DNA from: Methylobacterium aquaticum | GTDB taxonomy: Bacteria; Pseudomonadota; Alphaproteobacteria; Rhizobiales; Beijerinckiaceae | NCBI RefSeq assembly: GCF_001043915.1 | Contig: NZ_LABX01000157.1 | Location: forward strand, 1 to 33,039 | Direction of reading: 5' to 3' | DNA length: 33,039 nt | Shown here: positions 7,512-17,245 of the stretch, piece after piece | Position numbering within the stretch: position 1 is the stretch's first letter | Layout: every line of letters begins with the position of its first letter | Notes under the pieces: model-generated | What the model was told of the DNA's origin: nothing | What the model saw: only the letters and a program-made list of their open reading frames with translations | Databases searched by the model: none | Position numbers and translations under genes: made by a program

Positions 7512-8378
7512 ATGACCGATCCCGCCGCAGCCCGCGCCGCCTTCCGGCGGCTCCACGAGAGCGGCTGCTTCGTGATGCCGAACCCCTGGGACATCGGCAC
7601 CGCCCGCTACCTCGCGGCGATGGGCTTTCCGGCGCTCGCCACCACCAGCTCGGGCTTCGCCTTCACCCGCGCCCTGCCGGATACCGACTGGGCGGTGCCC
7701 GTCGAGGCGATGCTCGCCCACATCGCCGAGATCGTCGCCGCCACCGCCCTGCCGGTGAACGCCGATTTCGAATCCGGCTACGCGCATGATCCCGATGGCG
7801 TCGCCCGCAACGTCGCGGCCTGCGTGGCGACGGGTGTCGCCGGCCTGTCGATCGAGGACGCCACGGGTGACCCGAGCCGGCCGCTCTACGACATCCAGGA
7901 GGGGGCCGAGCGCATCCGCGCCGCGAAGGCCGCGATCGACGCCTCGGGGACCGGCGTGGTGCTGACCGGCCGGGCCGAATGCTACCTCACCGGCCATCCC
8001 GAGCCGCTGCCCGAGGCGATCCGCCGGCTCCAGGCCTACGCCGAGGCCGGCGCGGACGTGGTCTATGCGCCGGGTCCGAAGCGGCGCGAGGAAATCCGCA
8101 CCCTGGTCGAGGCGCTGGCGCCGGTGCCGGTCAACATCCTGATGAGCACCAATCCGGGCCTCAAGGTCGCGGATCTCGAAGCGCTCGGCGTGCGCCGGAT
8201 CAGCGTCGGCTCGTCGCTGGCGCGGGCGGCCTGGACCGGCTTCATCCGGGCCGCCAAGCGCATCCACGACGAGGGCAGCTTCGGCGGCTTCGACGGCTCG
8301 GTCAGCTTTTCCGAGATCAACGGCTTCTTCCGCCAGGATCTCAAGGACCGCGAACTCAAGAACCGGAACCCCGCATGA
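7512..8378 (+). CDS. Isocitrate lyase / phosphoenolpyruvate mutase superfamily enzyme
   Basis: A 288-residue member of the superfamily that makes or breaks C-C or P-C bonds next to a carboxylate (methylisocitrate lyase, oxaloacetate decarboxylase, PEP mutase and relatives). Visible are PNPWD (23-27), TTSSG (44-48), the metal-binding strand NADFESGY (83-90), SIEDAT (113-118) and LTGRAE (151-156). The K-K-C-G-H loop of true isocitrate lyase is absent, so glyoxylate-cycle isocitrate lyase is excluded. The subfamily cannot be fixed by eye. Oxaloacetate decarboxylase-like or a lyase of a 2-methyl acid are fair guesses. The ATG at 7512 (MTDPAAARAAFRRLH) is preferred to an upstream in-frame ATG. Its TGA overlaps the next start (ATGA). 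Confidence 0.85.
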   Translation: MTDPAAARAAFRRLHESGCFVMPNPWDIGTARYLAAMGFPALATTSSGFAFTRALPDTDWAVPVEAMLAHIAEIVAATALPVNADFESGYAHDPDGVARNVAACVATGVAGLSIEDATGDPSRPLYDIQEGAERIRAAKAAIDASGTGVVLTGRAECYLTGHPEPLPEAIRRLQAYAEAGADVVYAPGPKRREEIRTLVEALAPVPVNILMSTNPGLKVADLEALGVRRISVGSSLARAAWTGFIRAAKRIHDEGSFGGFDGSVSFSEINGFFRQDLKDRELKNRNPA

Positions 8379-9535
8379 GCCCGGACCGCGATCCCGTCAC
8401 CGGCCTGCCGATCGGCTGGCCCGTTGCTCTGTCAGGTCCGGCGCCCGGGCCGGAGCGGATCCGCCTCGACGGGCACCACGTCGCGGTCGTCCCCCTCGAC
8501 GCGGCGGCGCACGGCGCCGACCTGGCCGAGGGCGCGGTCGGCCCCGGCACCGAGGCCCTGTGGCAATACATGCCGGCCGGACCCTTCCCCGATCGCGAGA
8601 GTTTCCAGACCTACCTCGACAACTGTGCCGCCTCCGCCGACCCGCTGTTCTATGCCATCCTCGATGCGCGCACGGCTAAGGCGATCGGCCACGCCGCGCT
8701 GATGCGGATCGACCGGGCGAACCGGGTGATCGAGGTCGGGCATATCCTGTACACGCCAGCCTTGCAGCGCACCCCCGGAGCCACCGAGGCGATGCGGCTC
8801 TTGGCCGGTTACGTCTTCGATCTCGGCTATCGCCGCTACGAGTGGAAGTGCAACGCCCTCAACGCGCCATCCAGGAACGCGGCGCAGCGCCTCGGCTTCT
8901 CCTACGAGGGGCTGTTTCGGCAGGCGGTGATCGTGAAGGGCCGCAACCGCGACACCACGTGGTTCTCGATGCTCGACGGTGAGTGGCCGCAGATCCGTCA
9001 GGGCTTCGACCGCTGGCTCGACCCGGCGAACCTCGACGGCGGCCAAGGCTTGCGCCTCGGCGCGCTGACGACCGCCATGATCCCGGGCACGCCGTTGCGC
9101 CGGGCGACCAAAGCCGACGCAGCCGCCCTCGCCGCCCTCCAGGAGGCGGCCTATGCGCCGAATCGCGCCCTCCTCGGCGTCGAGCCGGTGCCACTCCTCA
9201 CCCCGGCCGCCGAGGTGCTGGCGCGCTACGAGGTCTGGCTGTCCGACCACGGCGAGGCGCCGGCCGGCGCCCTGGTGCTCGATCCGCATCCCGATCACCT
9301 GACGATCTGGAGCGTCGCGGTCGATCCGGCCCACCAAGGCGGCGGCCTCGGCAATGCCCTGCTGGCGGCGGCCGAGGCGCGGGCGCGGGACCTCGACCTG
9401 TCGGAGCTCCGGCTCTACACCGGGGACAAGCTCGTGCGGAACATCGACTGGTACGCGCGGCGGGGCTACGCCACCGAGCGGGTCGAGGACCTGGCCGATC
9501 GGCGCCTGGTCCATATGCGCAAGACCCTCGCCTGA
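8375..9535 (+). CDS. Tandem GNAT acetyltransferase (RimJ/RimL-like plus GNAT)
   Basis: A 386-residue protein that looks like two acetyltransferases joined. Residues about 25-215 resemble RimJ/RimL-type enzymes (LWQYMPAGPF; AIGHAALMRID; YEWKCNALNAPSRNAAQRLGF, with the characteristic WKCNALNxxS block). After a linker, residues about 245-386 form a second GNAT domain with the acetyl-CoA loop QGGGLG (about 313-318) and the closing YARRGY motif. The ATG overlaps the upstream stop in an ATGA junction, so translation is coupled. RimJ/RimL-type proteins acetylate N-terminal amines, but many homologues act on small molecules or antibiotics. The substrates of either half are unknown. Confidence 0.83.
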   Translation: MSPDRDPVTGLPIGWPVALSGPAPGPERIRLDGHHVAVVPLDAAAHGADLAEGAVGPGTEALWQYMPAGPFPDRESFQTYLDNCAASADPLFYAILDARTAKAIGHAALMRIDRANRVIEVGHILYTPALQRTPGATEAMRLLAGYVFDLGYRRYEWKCNALNAPSRNAAQRLGFSYEGLFRQAVIVKGRNRDTTWFSMLDGEWPQIRQGFDRWLDPANLDGGQGLRLGALTTAMIPGTPLRRATKADAAALAALQEAAYAPNRALLGVEPVPLLTPAAEVLARYEVWLSDHGEAPAGALVLDPHPDHLTIWSVAVDPAHQGGGLGNALLAAAEARARDLDLSELRLYTGDKLVRNIDWYARRGYATERVEDLADRRLVHMRKTLA

Positions 9536-9561
9536 CGACGGCGAAGCGGCTTCACGGACAA

Positions 9562-9581
9562 GCCCCGCCGCCGAGCGGGGC
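9562..9581 (+). promoter_or_regulatory. Perfect 7-bp hairpin in the leader of the SDR gene
   Basis: GCCCCGC and GCGGGGC flank the six-base loop CGCCGA. The hairpin sits 27 bases after the double-GNAT stop and ends 22 bases before the next ATG, just before a strong ribosome-binding site (GGGAGGA at 9592-9598). No T-run follows, so it may act as an mRNA-stability stem or weak terminator between two operon segments rather than a full terminator. Confidence 0.4.
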
Positions 9582-9602
9582 GCGACACAACGGGAGGACA
9601 CA

Positions 9603-10349
9603 ATGGCGGGACGTCTGACGGGCAAGCGCGCGGTCGTGACGGCGGCGGGCCAGGGGATCGGGCGCGCCATCGCGGCGGCGTTCCTCGCCGAGGGAGCCGT
9701 GGTTCTGGCGACCGATCTCGATTCGAGCAAGCTCGAGGGGCTGACGGGGGCTCTCGCCTCGTCCCTCGACGTGCGCTCGGACGCGGCGGTCTCGGCCTTC
9801 GCGCAGGGCGCCGGCCCGGTCGACGTGCTGGTGAACGCCGCCGGCTTCGTCCATCACGGCACCATCCTCGACTGCACCGATGCCGAGTGGGAGCTGGCCT
9901 TCGACCTCAACGTGCGCTCGATGCACCGCACCATCCAGGCCTTCCTGCCCGGGATGCTGGAACGCGGCAACGGCTCGATCGTCAACATCGCGTCGGCGGT
10001 GGGGGCCGACGCCACCGCGCCGAACCGCTACGTCTACGGCGCCTCGAAGGCGGCGGTGGTGGGGCTCACCAAGGCGGTGGCGCGGGACTTCATCAGGAGC
10101 GGCGTGCGGGCGAACGCGATCTGCCCCGGCACGATCCAGTCGCCCTCCCTCGACGAGCGCATCGCGGCCTTGGCGGCGATGAACGAGACCTCGGTGGAGG
10201 CGGCGCGCCAGGCGTTCATCGACCGCCAGCCGATGGGCCGGCTCGGCACGCCGGAGGAGATGGCCTCGCTCGCCGTCTACCTCGCCTCGGACGAGTCGCG
10301 CTTCACCACCGGGCAGACCCACATCGCCGACGGCGGCTTCACGCTCTGA
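9603..10349 (+). CDS. SDR oxidoreductase, 2-keto-3-deoxy-L-fuconate dehydrogenase-like
   Basis: A 248-residue classical short-chain dehydrogenase. Cofactor motif TAAGQGIG is at 13-20, with acidic residues Asp38/Asp40 after strand 2 pointing to NAD+ over NADP+. NAAG is at 78-81. The catalytic set is Asn103, Ser131, Tyr145 and Lys149 (YGASK). Segments GFVHHGTILDC, FDLNVRSM and AICPGTIQSPSLDERI are those I associate with 2-keto-3-deoxy-L-fuconate dehydrogenase/DHRS6-type proteins, which oxidise sugar-acid or hydroxy-acid substrates. Strong ribosome-binding site GGGAGGA ends five bases before the ATG. The DenD-like gene follows after 12 bases, so both probably act in one sugar-acid route. Confidence 0.87.
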   Translation: MAGRLTGKRAVVTAAGQGIGRAIAAAFLAEGAVVLATDLDSSKLEGLTGALASSLDVRSDAAVSAFAQGAGPVDVLVNAAGFVHHGTILDCTDAEWELAFDLNVRSMHRTIQAFLPGMLERGNGSIVNIASAVGADATAPNRYVYGASKAAVVGLTKAVARDFIRSGVRANAICPGTIQSPSLDERIAALAAMNETSVEAARQAFIDRQPMGRLGTPEEMASLAVYLASDESRFTTGQTHIADGGFTL

Positions 10350-10361
10350 GGAGACGGTTCG

Positions 10362-11345
10362 ATGCATATCCTCATCCTCGGCGCCGCCGGCATGGTCGGG
10401 CGCAAGCTCCTCGACCGGCTGGTCAAGGACGGCAGCCTCGGCGGCGAGACGATTGCGCGCCTGACCCTGCACGACGTGGTGCCGCCCGAGGCACCGGCCG
10501 GGACGACGATCCCGGTTTCGCTCTCGGCCTCCGACTTCTCCGATCCCGGCGAGGCCGAGCGCCTGGTCGCCGGCCGGCCCGACGTGATCTTCCACCTCGC
10601 CGCCATCGTGTCGGGCGAGGCCGAGGCCGATTTCGACAAGGGCTACCGGATCAACCTCGACGGCACCCGCCGCCTCTACGACGCCGTGCGGGCGATCGGC
10701 GAGGGCTACAGGCCCCGCTTCGTCTTCACCTCCTCGGTGGCGGTGTTCGGCGCGCCGATGCCGGATCCGATCCCCGACGAGTACCTGACGGCGCCGCTCA
10801 CCAGCTACGGCACCCAGAAGGCCATCGGCGAGCTGCTGCTCTCCGATTACAGCCGCCGCGGCATCTTCGACGGCGTCGGCATCCGCCTGCCGACCATCTG
10901 CGTGCGGCCGGGCAAGCCCAACAAGGCGGCCTCGGGCTTCTTCTCGGGCATCATCCGCGAGCCGCTCGCCGGCCAGGAGGCGGTGCTGCCGGTTTCCGAC
11001 CAAGTCCGCCACTGGCACGCCTCGCCGCGCTCGGCGGTCGGCTTCCTGCTCCATGCCGCCACGATCGACACGAAGCGCCTCGGCGACCGCCGCAACCTGA
11101 CCATGCCGGGCGTCGGTGCCACGGTGGCCGAGCAGATCGAGGCCCTGCGCCGGGCCGCGGGTGATTCTGCCGTCGCCCGCATCCGCCGCGAGCCCGATCC
11201 CACCATCGAGCGCATCGTCGCCGGCTGGCCCCGCACCTTCGACGCACGCCGGGCCCTGGAGCTGGGCTTCCAGGCCGAGCCCGATTTCGATGCGATCGTG
11301 CGGGCGCATATCGAGGACGAGCTGGGCGGCAAGGTGCCGGCGTAA
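10362..11345 (+). CDS. NAD-dependent epimerase/dehydratase family, D-erythronate dehydrogenase (DenD)-like
   Basis: A 327-residue extended SDR. It opens with MHILILGAAGMVGRKL (nucleotide motif GAAGMVG at 7-13). The catalytic elements are TSS (123-125) and Tyr149/Lys153 in YGTQK. The block IRLPTICVRPGKPNKAASGFFSGI is characteristic of the DenD group, which oxidises D-erythronate to 2-keto-erythronate in four-carbon sugar-acid catabolism. The start lies 12 bases after the SDR stop with GAGG upstream, so co-transcription is clear. Partner enzymes of the known erythronate pathway (OtnI, OtnC, DenK-type) are not in the window, so the real substrate may be another aldonate. Confidence 0.83.
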   Translation: MHILILGAAGMVGRKLLDRLVKDGSLGGETIARLTLHDVVPPEAPAGTTIPVSLSASDFSDPGEAERLVAGRPDVIFHLAAIVSGEAEADFDKGYRINLDGTRRLYDAVRAIGEGYRPRFVFTSSVAVFGAPMPDPIPDEYLTAPLTSYGTQKAIGELLLSDYSRRGIFDGVGIRLPTICVRPGKPNKAASGFFSGIIREPLAGQEAVLPVSDQVRHWHASPRSAVGFLLHAATIDTKRLGDRRNLTMPGVGATVAEQIEALRRAAGDSAVARIRREPDPTIERIVAGWPRTFDARRALELGFQAEPDFDAIVRAHIEDELGGKVPA

Positions 11346-11372
11346 CGGCCGCTCGTCAGTAAAGGACGGTTG

Positions 11373-11396
11373 CTCCTCTCCCCGCTGGGCGAGGAG
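11373..11396 (+). terminator. Possible terminator hairpin after the DenD-like gene
   Basis: CTCCTC and GAGGAG pair across a 12-base loop, 27 bases after the DenD-like stop. The stem is short and there is no T-run, so this is a weak call. Position between convergent transcription units supports it. Confidence 0.25.
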
Positions 11397-11422
11397 GGAG
11401 GACCACACCGGATCACTAGAGT

Positions 11423-11520
11423 GCTTCACGATCGCGTTGCAATCGCGAAGCTTCTCTCGTTCTTTGATTTTGCCGCATTGTCTACGACGAACCGGTATCC
11501 ACTTCGTCGGAAAATGCTCA
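11423..11520 (+). repeat. Dispersed palindromic intergenic repeat, copy 2
   Basis: The 98-base counterpart of 116-227, without its 14-bp duplication. It keeps both hairpins: GCTTC/GAAGC at 11423-11451 and CGACGAA/TTCGTCG at 11485-11509. It lies between the converging DenD-like gene and gltA, just beyond the probable gltA terminator. Confidence 0.8.
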
Positions 11521-11541
11521 AAGACATGCATTCCAAACAGA

Positions 11542-11569
11542 AGCGGGCGGCACTCGCGTGCCGCCCGCT
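11542..11569 (-). terminator. Strong terminator hairpin of gltA
   Basis: Perfect 11-bp stem AGCGGGCGGCA / TGCCGCCCGCT with loop CTCGCG, 24 bases past the gltA stop. On the minus strand it is followed by TCTGTTTGG, a short T-rich stretch. Stem strength and position make a Rho-independent terminator for gltA likely. Confidence 0.7.
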
Positions 11570-11593
11570 CTCACATCATCCGAAAGATGACGC

Positions 11594-12886
<1,293 letters not shown>

Positions 12887-13289
12887 GGAGTTGCGGACCC
12901 TTTCCATCAACGTGACTGAGCGTCGGCACCGTTCCGACCGCAGCCCCCGGTGCAGGGCGGCGTCTTTGCTGCGGTTGCTCACTCGGGGTCCGGGTTAGCG
13001 GATCGCCGCACCGGCATCAACCGCGGCTCCCCGCCCGGGTGACAGAATTCAGTTTGTGTTCATGGATCGTCGGATCGCCCCCGCTAGGCCGGGCCGGCGG
13101 GGGCATCGGACGCCTTGTCCCAACGGCCGAAGATGCTGACGCATCGCGTCGATCTCGGGCAGGCCCGGGATCGACGCGGCCGTTGACTCCCTCGCGAAGG
13201 GTCGCTGCCAAGCGCGGATGTCCGGGACCTTGGGCTTGGCGACCATTCGAGACCGGAACCAAAGGTCGTTTGCTTTCGACCGTTGGTAA
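12887..13289 (-). promoter_or_regulatory. gltX-gltA intergenic region with gltA promoter and a mobile-like repeat
   Basis: 403 bases without a supported gene. The far part (13117-13290) is repeat copy A. The near part (12887-13116) should hold the gltA promoter. One weak candidate on the minus strand is TTGATG (13015-13020) and GCTAAC (12994-12999) with only 15 bases between, so it is not a firm call. A 65-codon open frame through 13049-13246 reads the repeat and is not considered a gene. Confidence 0.45.
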
Positions 13290-13290
13290 T
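13117..13290. repeat. Hairpin-built mobile-like repeat, copy A
   Basis: About 174 bases, from CCCAACGG to CCGTTGGTAAT, the same ends as copies at 25330-25454 and 31061-31237. It contains GATGC-TGAC-GCATC near the left end, a long internal hairpin at 13146-13177 (GCGTCGATC / GATCGACGC, extended by CGGGC/GCCCG), and GGAACCAAAGGTCG near the right end. The right end meets the gltX stop codon exactly. No transposase gene lies in it, so any movement would need help from elsewhere. Confidence 0.75.
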
Positions 13291-14711
13291 CAGGCGGCGA
13301 CCTGCTCGCGCAGGCGCTCCAGGCTCTCCTCGCGGCCGAGCACCGCCATCACGTCGAAGAGCGGCGGCGAGGTCGTCCGGCCGGTCAGCGCCGCCCGCAG
13401 GGGCTGGGCCACCTGCCCGAGCTTGACCCCGGCGCTCTCGGCGAAGTGACGCACCGCGCCTTCCGTCGAGGCGGCGGACCACTCGGTCAGGGCCTCGAGA
13501 TGGGGGAGCGCCCCGGCCAGCCGCTCGCGCCCGCCATTGCCGAGGAGGCCGGTGGCCTTCTCGTCGAGGGCGAGCGGGCGCGGCGCGTAGAGGTAGTAGG
13601 CGCTGTCGACCAGCTCGATCAGGGTCTTGGCCCGCTCCTTCAGCCCCGGCATCGCGGCGATGAATTTGTGGCGAAGCGCCGGATCGAGGGGCGCGGAGAG
13701 GCCCCAGCGCGCACCTTGCGTCGGCAGAATCGCCTCGATCGCGTCGACCAACGCCGCGTCGGTGGAGGAGCGGATGTAGTGGCCGTTCAGGTTCTCGAGC
13801 TTGGCGAAGTCGAACCGGGCCGGGGAGCGGCCGACCTGGGCGAGGTCGAAGGCGGCGGTCATCTCCGCGGTCGAAAAGATCTCCTGGTCGCCGTGGCTCC
13901 AGCCAAGGCGCACGAGATAGTTGCGGAGCGCCGCCGGCAGGTAGCCGAGGTCGCGATAGGCGTCGACACCGAGGGCGCCGTGGCGCTTCGAGAGCTTCGC
14001 CCCGTCCGGGCCGTGGATCAGCGGGATGTGCGACATGTTCGGCACGTCCCAGCCGAGCGCCTGGTAGATCTGGGTCTGGCGCGCGCCGTTGGTCAGGTGG
14101 TCGTCGCCGCGGATGATGTGGGTCACGCCCATGTCGTGGTCGTCCACCACCACCGCCAGCATGTAGGTCGGGGTGCCGTCCGAGCGCAGCAGGACGAGGT
14201 CGTCGAGATCCTTGTTCTGCCAGACCACCCGGCCCTGCACCGCGTCCTCGACCACGGTCTCGCCGTCGAGGGGCGCGCGCAGGCGGATGACCGGCTTGAC
14301 GCCGGCCGGTGCCTCGGACGGGTCGCGGTCGCGCCAGCGGCCGTCGTAGCGGATCGGCCGGCCCTCGCGCCGGGCAGCCTCGCGCATCTCGGTCAGCTCC
14401 TCGGGCGTGGCGTAGCAGTGATAGGCTCGGCCGGCGGCGAGCAGCCCCTCGGCCACGTCCCGGTGCCGGGGTGCCCGGGCGAACTGGTAGACCACGTCGC
14501 CGTCCCAATCGAGGCCGAGCCAGGCGAGCCCGTCGAGGATCGCGTCGATGGCGCCTTGCGTCGAGCGCTCGCGGTCGGTGTCCTCGATGCGCAGGAGCAT
14601 CCGGCCGCCATGGCGCCGGGCGAAGAGCCAGTTGAACAACGCCGTGCGACCCCCGCCGATGTGGAGGAAGCCCGTGGGCGACGGGGCAAAGCGGGTGACG
14701 ACGGAGGACAT
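13290..14711 (-). CDS. gltX: Glutamyl-tRNA synthetase
   Basis: A 473-residue class I aminoacyl-tRNA synthetase charging tRNA-Glu (and possibly tRNA-Gln in organisms using the amidotransferase route). The HIGH-type motif is [12 protein letters not shown] at about 17-28 after FAPSPTG. The KMSKS-type motif is [30 protein letters not shown] is the usual substrate region. The C-terminal anticodon-binding helical part is complete. The ATG at 14711 gives [14 protein letters not shown], a typical start. Its stop codon is the outermost base triplet next to repeat copy A. It is divergent from comEC. Confidence 0.97.
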   Translation of the reverse strand: MSSVVTRFAPSPTGFLHIGGGRTALFNWLFARRHGGRMLLRIEDTDRERSTQGAIDAILDGLAWLGLDWDGDVVYQFARAPRHRDVAEGLLAAGRAYHCYATPEELTEMREAARREGRPIRYDGRWRDRDPSEAPAGVKPVIRLRAPLDGETVVEDAVQGRVVWQNKDLDDLVLLRSDGTPTYMLAVVVDDHDMGVTHIIRGDDHLTNGARQTQIYQALGWDVPNMSHIPLIHGPDGAKLSKRHGALGVDAYRDLGYLPAALRNYLVRLGWSHGDQEIFSTAEMTAAFDLAQVGRSPARFDFAKLENLNGHYIRSSTDAALVDAIEAILPTQGARWGLSAPLDPALRHKFIAAMPGLKERAKTLIELVDSAYYLYAPRPLALDEKATGLLGNGGRERLAGALPHLEALTEWSAASTEGAVRHFAESAGVKLGQVAQPLRAALTGRTTSPPLFDVMAVLGREESLERLREQVAA

Positions 14712-14905
14712 GCGCGACGAGAACCGGGTGAGAGCAAAAAATCGGTGTGGCCGGGGCCGTTAGGGCAGGGCCGGGTGAATCGACCCGCCGGCGCCGGGTC
14801 CTGTAGCATGCGCGAGACGAGCCGTTAAGAAACCGTTCTCCGGGCCGTCCTGTCGGGCGGGGAGACGCGGCGGTCGGGCGCAGCCTCGTCGGGTTGGGGC
14901 ATCGC
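14712..14905. promoter_or_regulatory. Divergent gltX / comEC promoter region
   Basis: 194 bases between the two start codons. The sequence has A-rich islands at 14735-14741 and 14826-14832, the most likely promoter zones. No convincing box pair or LexA-type operator was found by eye. Confidence 0.4.
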
Positions 14906-17203
14906 ATGGCGGGTCCGGGCGCAGGGACGGGGGTCGTGGCACGCGGCCTGCGCGCGTGGCCGGCGCCGGTTCTGCTGCTGCCGGCGCTGGGCGGCTGGGT
15001 CTCGGGCAGCCTCGCCGCGGAGGCGGCGCAGCGCCGGCTGTTTCCCTGGCTTGCCGTCGCCTTCGGGGCCGGCGCGCTTCTCTTCCTCACCGTGGCCGAT
15101 GGTCCGGTCTTTCTCGCGGCGCCGTTCGGGACCGGCCTCGCACTGGCCGGGGCTGCGTTCGCGCTCCGGGCCCGGGTCGTGGCGCCGGCCCTGCTGCTCG
15201 CCGCCGCCTTCCTGTTCCTCGGCTTTGCCGCCGCGGCCACCCGCACGGCAAGCGTCGCCGCGCCGGTGCTCGCCCGCACGGTGATCGCCCCGCTCCACGG
15301 CTTCGTCGAGGCCCTGGAGGAGCGGGAGGAGGGCGCCCGGCTGGTGGTGCGGGTGACCCGGCTCGGCGAGATGCCGGATTCCGAGCGACCGGCCCGGGTG
15401 CGGGTCTCGTATCGCCGCGCCGACGGGCTGAAGCCCGGCGACTACATCGAGGCCAAGGCGCGGCTGCTGGCTCCGCCGGAGCCGGCGCGGCCGGGCGGCT
15501 ACGACTTCGCCCGCGACGCCTATTTCCGCGGCATCGGCGCCGTCGGCTCGCTCCTCGGCCAGGCCGCGATCAAGCCGCCGCCGGCGCCGGCGCCGCTCTC
15601 GTTGCGCCTCGCGGCGAGCCTCGACGAGGCCCGCAACGCGCTCACCCGCCGCATCGCCGACTCCAATGGCGGGCCGGCCGGCGCGGTGGCGGCCGCCCTC
15701 GTCACCGGCAAGCGCGGCCTCATCGACCAGCCCACCAACGATGCCCTGCGGGCGGCGGGCATCTATCACGTCGTGTCCATCTCGGGTCTCCACATGGTGC
15801 TGGCCGCCGGCGTCGTGTTCTGGCTCGCCCGGGCGCTCCTGGCCCTCGGGCCGGGCCTGGCGCTGGCCTGGCCGATCAAGAAGATCGCGGCGGCCTTCGC
15901 GATGGTCGGGGTCACCGGCTACTGTGCCTTCTCGGGCTGGGACCTCGCCGCCGAGCGCTCGCTGGTGATGACCCTGGTGATGCTCGGCGCGATCCTGGTC
16001 GACCGGCCAGCGCTCAGCCTGCGCAACCTGGCGCTGGCGGCGCTGATCTCGCTCTCCCGCGAGCCGGAAGGTCTGCTCGGCCCGAGCTTCCAGATGTCGT
16101 TCGGGGCGGTGGCGGGCCTCGTCGCCTGCGCCCGGCTGATCGACGGACGCCTGTGGAACCCGGAGGGCGGCGGGCCGGTCACCCGGGCGCTGGCCTGGGG
16201 CCTCGCCACGGTGATCGGCACCCTCGCCACCACCCTGGTGGCGCAGGTCGCCACCGCACCCTTCGCCACCTACCACTTCCAGACCGTGCAGCCGTTCGGC
16301 CTCGTCGGCAATGCGCTGACCCTGCCGCTCGTCTCGCTCGTGGTGATGCCGGCGGCGGTGCTCGGCATCCTGGCCACGCCCTTCGCCCTCGACCAGCCGG
16401 TCTGGTGGACGATGGGCCTCGCCGTGCGCGGGATGATCGACATCTCGGCCTGGATCCAGGGCTTCGACCGCGCCACCCTGGTGCTGCCGGCCTTCGGACC
16501 GGGCGCGCTCGGGCTGATGACGCTGGCCTTGCTGCTGCTGGTGCTGCCGGCCTCGGGATTGCGCTGGCTCGGCCTCGGGCCCGGCCTCCTCGGTCTCGCC
16601 CTGGCGGCGGCCCCGGTGCGGCCGGACCTCTATGTCGACCGCGAGGGCGGCGGCGCGGCCCTGCGCGGCGCTGACGGGCGCCTCGTGGTGCTCGGGCGCC
16701 CGCCCGCCTTCGTGCTCGAACAATGGCTGAAGGCCGATGGCGACGGCCGCTCCCGCGACGATCCCGGGCTGGCCGCCGGCGCCCGCTGCGACAAGCTCGG
16801 CTGCGTCGGCCATGGACCCGGCGATCATGGGCCCGGCGATCATGGACCCGGCCGCAACGGAGCCGGCGGCGTCAGCGTGGCCGTGGTGCGCGACAAGCGC
16901 GCCTTCCCGGAGGATTGCGCCCGGGCGACCGTGGTGGTCTCCCGCCTGGAGGCGCCCCCGGGATGCGCCGCGGCGCATGTGCTCGACCGGACATTTCTGG
17001 CGGCGCATGGGGCGACGACCCTGCGCTTCACCGCGCACGGGCCGGTGATCGAGACCGCCCGGCGGCCGGGGGAGACGCGGCCGTGGCGGCCGGCGCCGGT
17101 GGCGAAGGCAGCCGCAGCCGCAGCGCGGCCCGCCCCGGTGCCGCAGGCGGCGCCCCGGCCGGAGCCGGAGGCGGAGGAGGCGGAGGGGCCGAGCGAGCCG
17201 TGA
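14906..17203 (+). CDS. comEC: ComEC/Rec2 family DNA-uptake channel
   Basis: A 765-residue multi-pass inner-membrane protein of the ComEC/Rec2 family, the channel for single-stranded DNA in natural transformation. Several N-terminal membrane segments are followed by a soluble OB-like part (about 130-215) and the Competence core with the hallmark YHVVSISGLHM (about 287-297), then more membrane segments to about residue 565. The C-terminal part (about 572-715) sits where many homologues have a metallo-beta-lactamase domain but lacks the HxHxDH motif. It carries three HGPGD/R repeats (nt 16811-16855) and ends in an Ala/Pro/Glu-rich tail. ATG 14906 is preferred to a TTG at 14894. Whether the organism is transformable cannot be told. 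Confidence 0.9.
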   Translation: MAGPGAGTGVVARGLRAWPAPVLLLPALGGWVSGSLAAEAAQRRLFPWLAVAFGAGALLFLTVADGPVFLAAPFGTGLALAGAAFALRARVVAPALLLAAAFLFLGFAAAATRTASVAAPVLARTVIAPLHGFVEALEEREEGARLVVRVTRLGEMPDSERPARVRVSYRRADGLKPGDYIEAKARLLAPPEPARPGGYDFARDAYFRGIGAVGSLLGQAAIKPPPAPAPLSLRLAASLDEARNALTRRIADSNGGPAGAVAAALVTGKRGLIDQPTNDALRAAGIYHVVSISGLHMVLAAGVVFWLARALLALGPGLALAWPIKKIAAAFAMVGVTGYCAFSGWDLAAERSLVMTLVMLGAILVDRPALSLRNLALAALISLSREPEGLLGPSFQMSFGAVAGLVACARLIDGRLWNPEGGGPVTRALAWGLATVIGTLATTLVAQVATAPFATYHFQTVQPFGLVGNALTLPLVSLVVMPAAVLGILATPFALDQPVWWTMGLAVRGMIDISAWIQGFDRATLVLPAFGPGALGLMTLALLLLVLPASGLRWLGLGPGLLGLALAAAPVRPDLYVDREGGGAALRGADGRLVVLGRPPAFVLEQWLKADGDGRSRDDPGLAAGARCDKLGCVGHGPGDHGPGDHGPGRNGAGGVSVAVVRDKRAFPEDCARATVVVSRLEAPPGCAAAHVLDRTFLAAHGATTLRFTAHGPVIETARRPGETRPWRPAPVAKAAAAAARPAPVPQAAPRPEPEAEEAEGPSEP
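16811..16855 (+). repeat. Three 15-bp in-frame tandem repeats in comEC
   Basis: Units beginning CATGGACCCGGCGAT occur at 16811, 16826 and 16841, with one base change in the second and changes at the end of the third. They encode HGPGD-HGPGD-HGPGR, a flexible Gly/Pro/His-rich insert in the C-terminal domain. Being a multiple of three, copy-number changes would keep the frame. Confidence 0.85.
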
Positions 17204-17245
17204 GGCGGACGGCGCCTGGACGACAGCACGGGCCCGGGCCTCGCG

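Noticed and set aside
9552..11531. Long minus-strand frame opposite the SDR and DenD-like genes
   Set aside because: It covers two well-supported plus-strand genes and crosses into a repeat. No recognisable motif.
13100..13115. 16-base identity GGGGGCATCGGACGCC also present near 19264-19279
   Set aside because: A match of this length is not surprising in 33 kb of strongly GC-biased DNA, and the flanks do not match.
13049..13246. 65-codon minus-strand ORF containing LPEIDAMRQHL
   Set aside because: It lies mostly inside repeat copy A, and a similar peptide appears in copy C only because the DNA repeat is shared. Copy B lacks the segment.
14825..17038. Long minus-strand open frame opposite comEC
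   Set aside because: Its peptide is rich in Arg, Gly, Glu and His with no domain, as expected for the antisense of a GC-rich gene. The plus strand has clear ComEC motifs.
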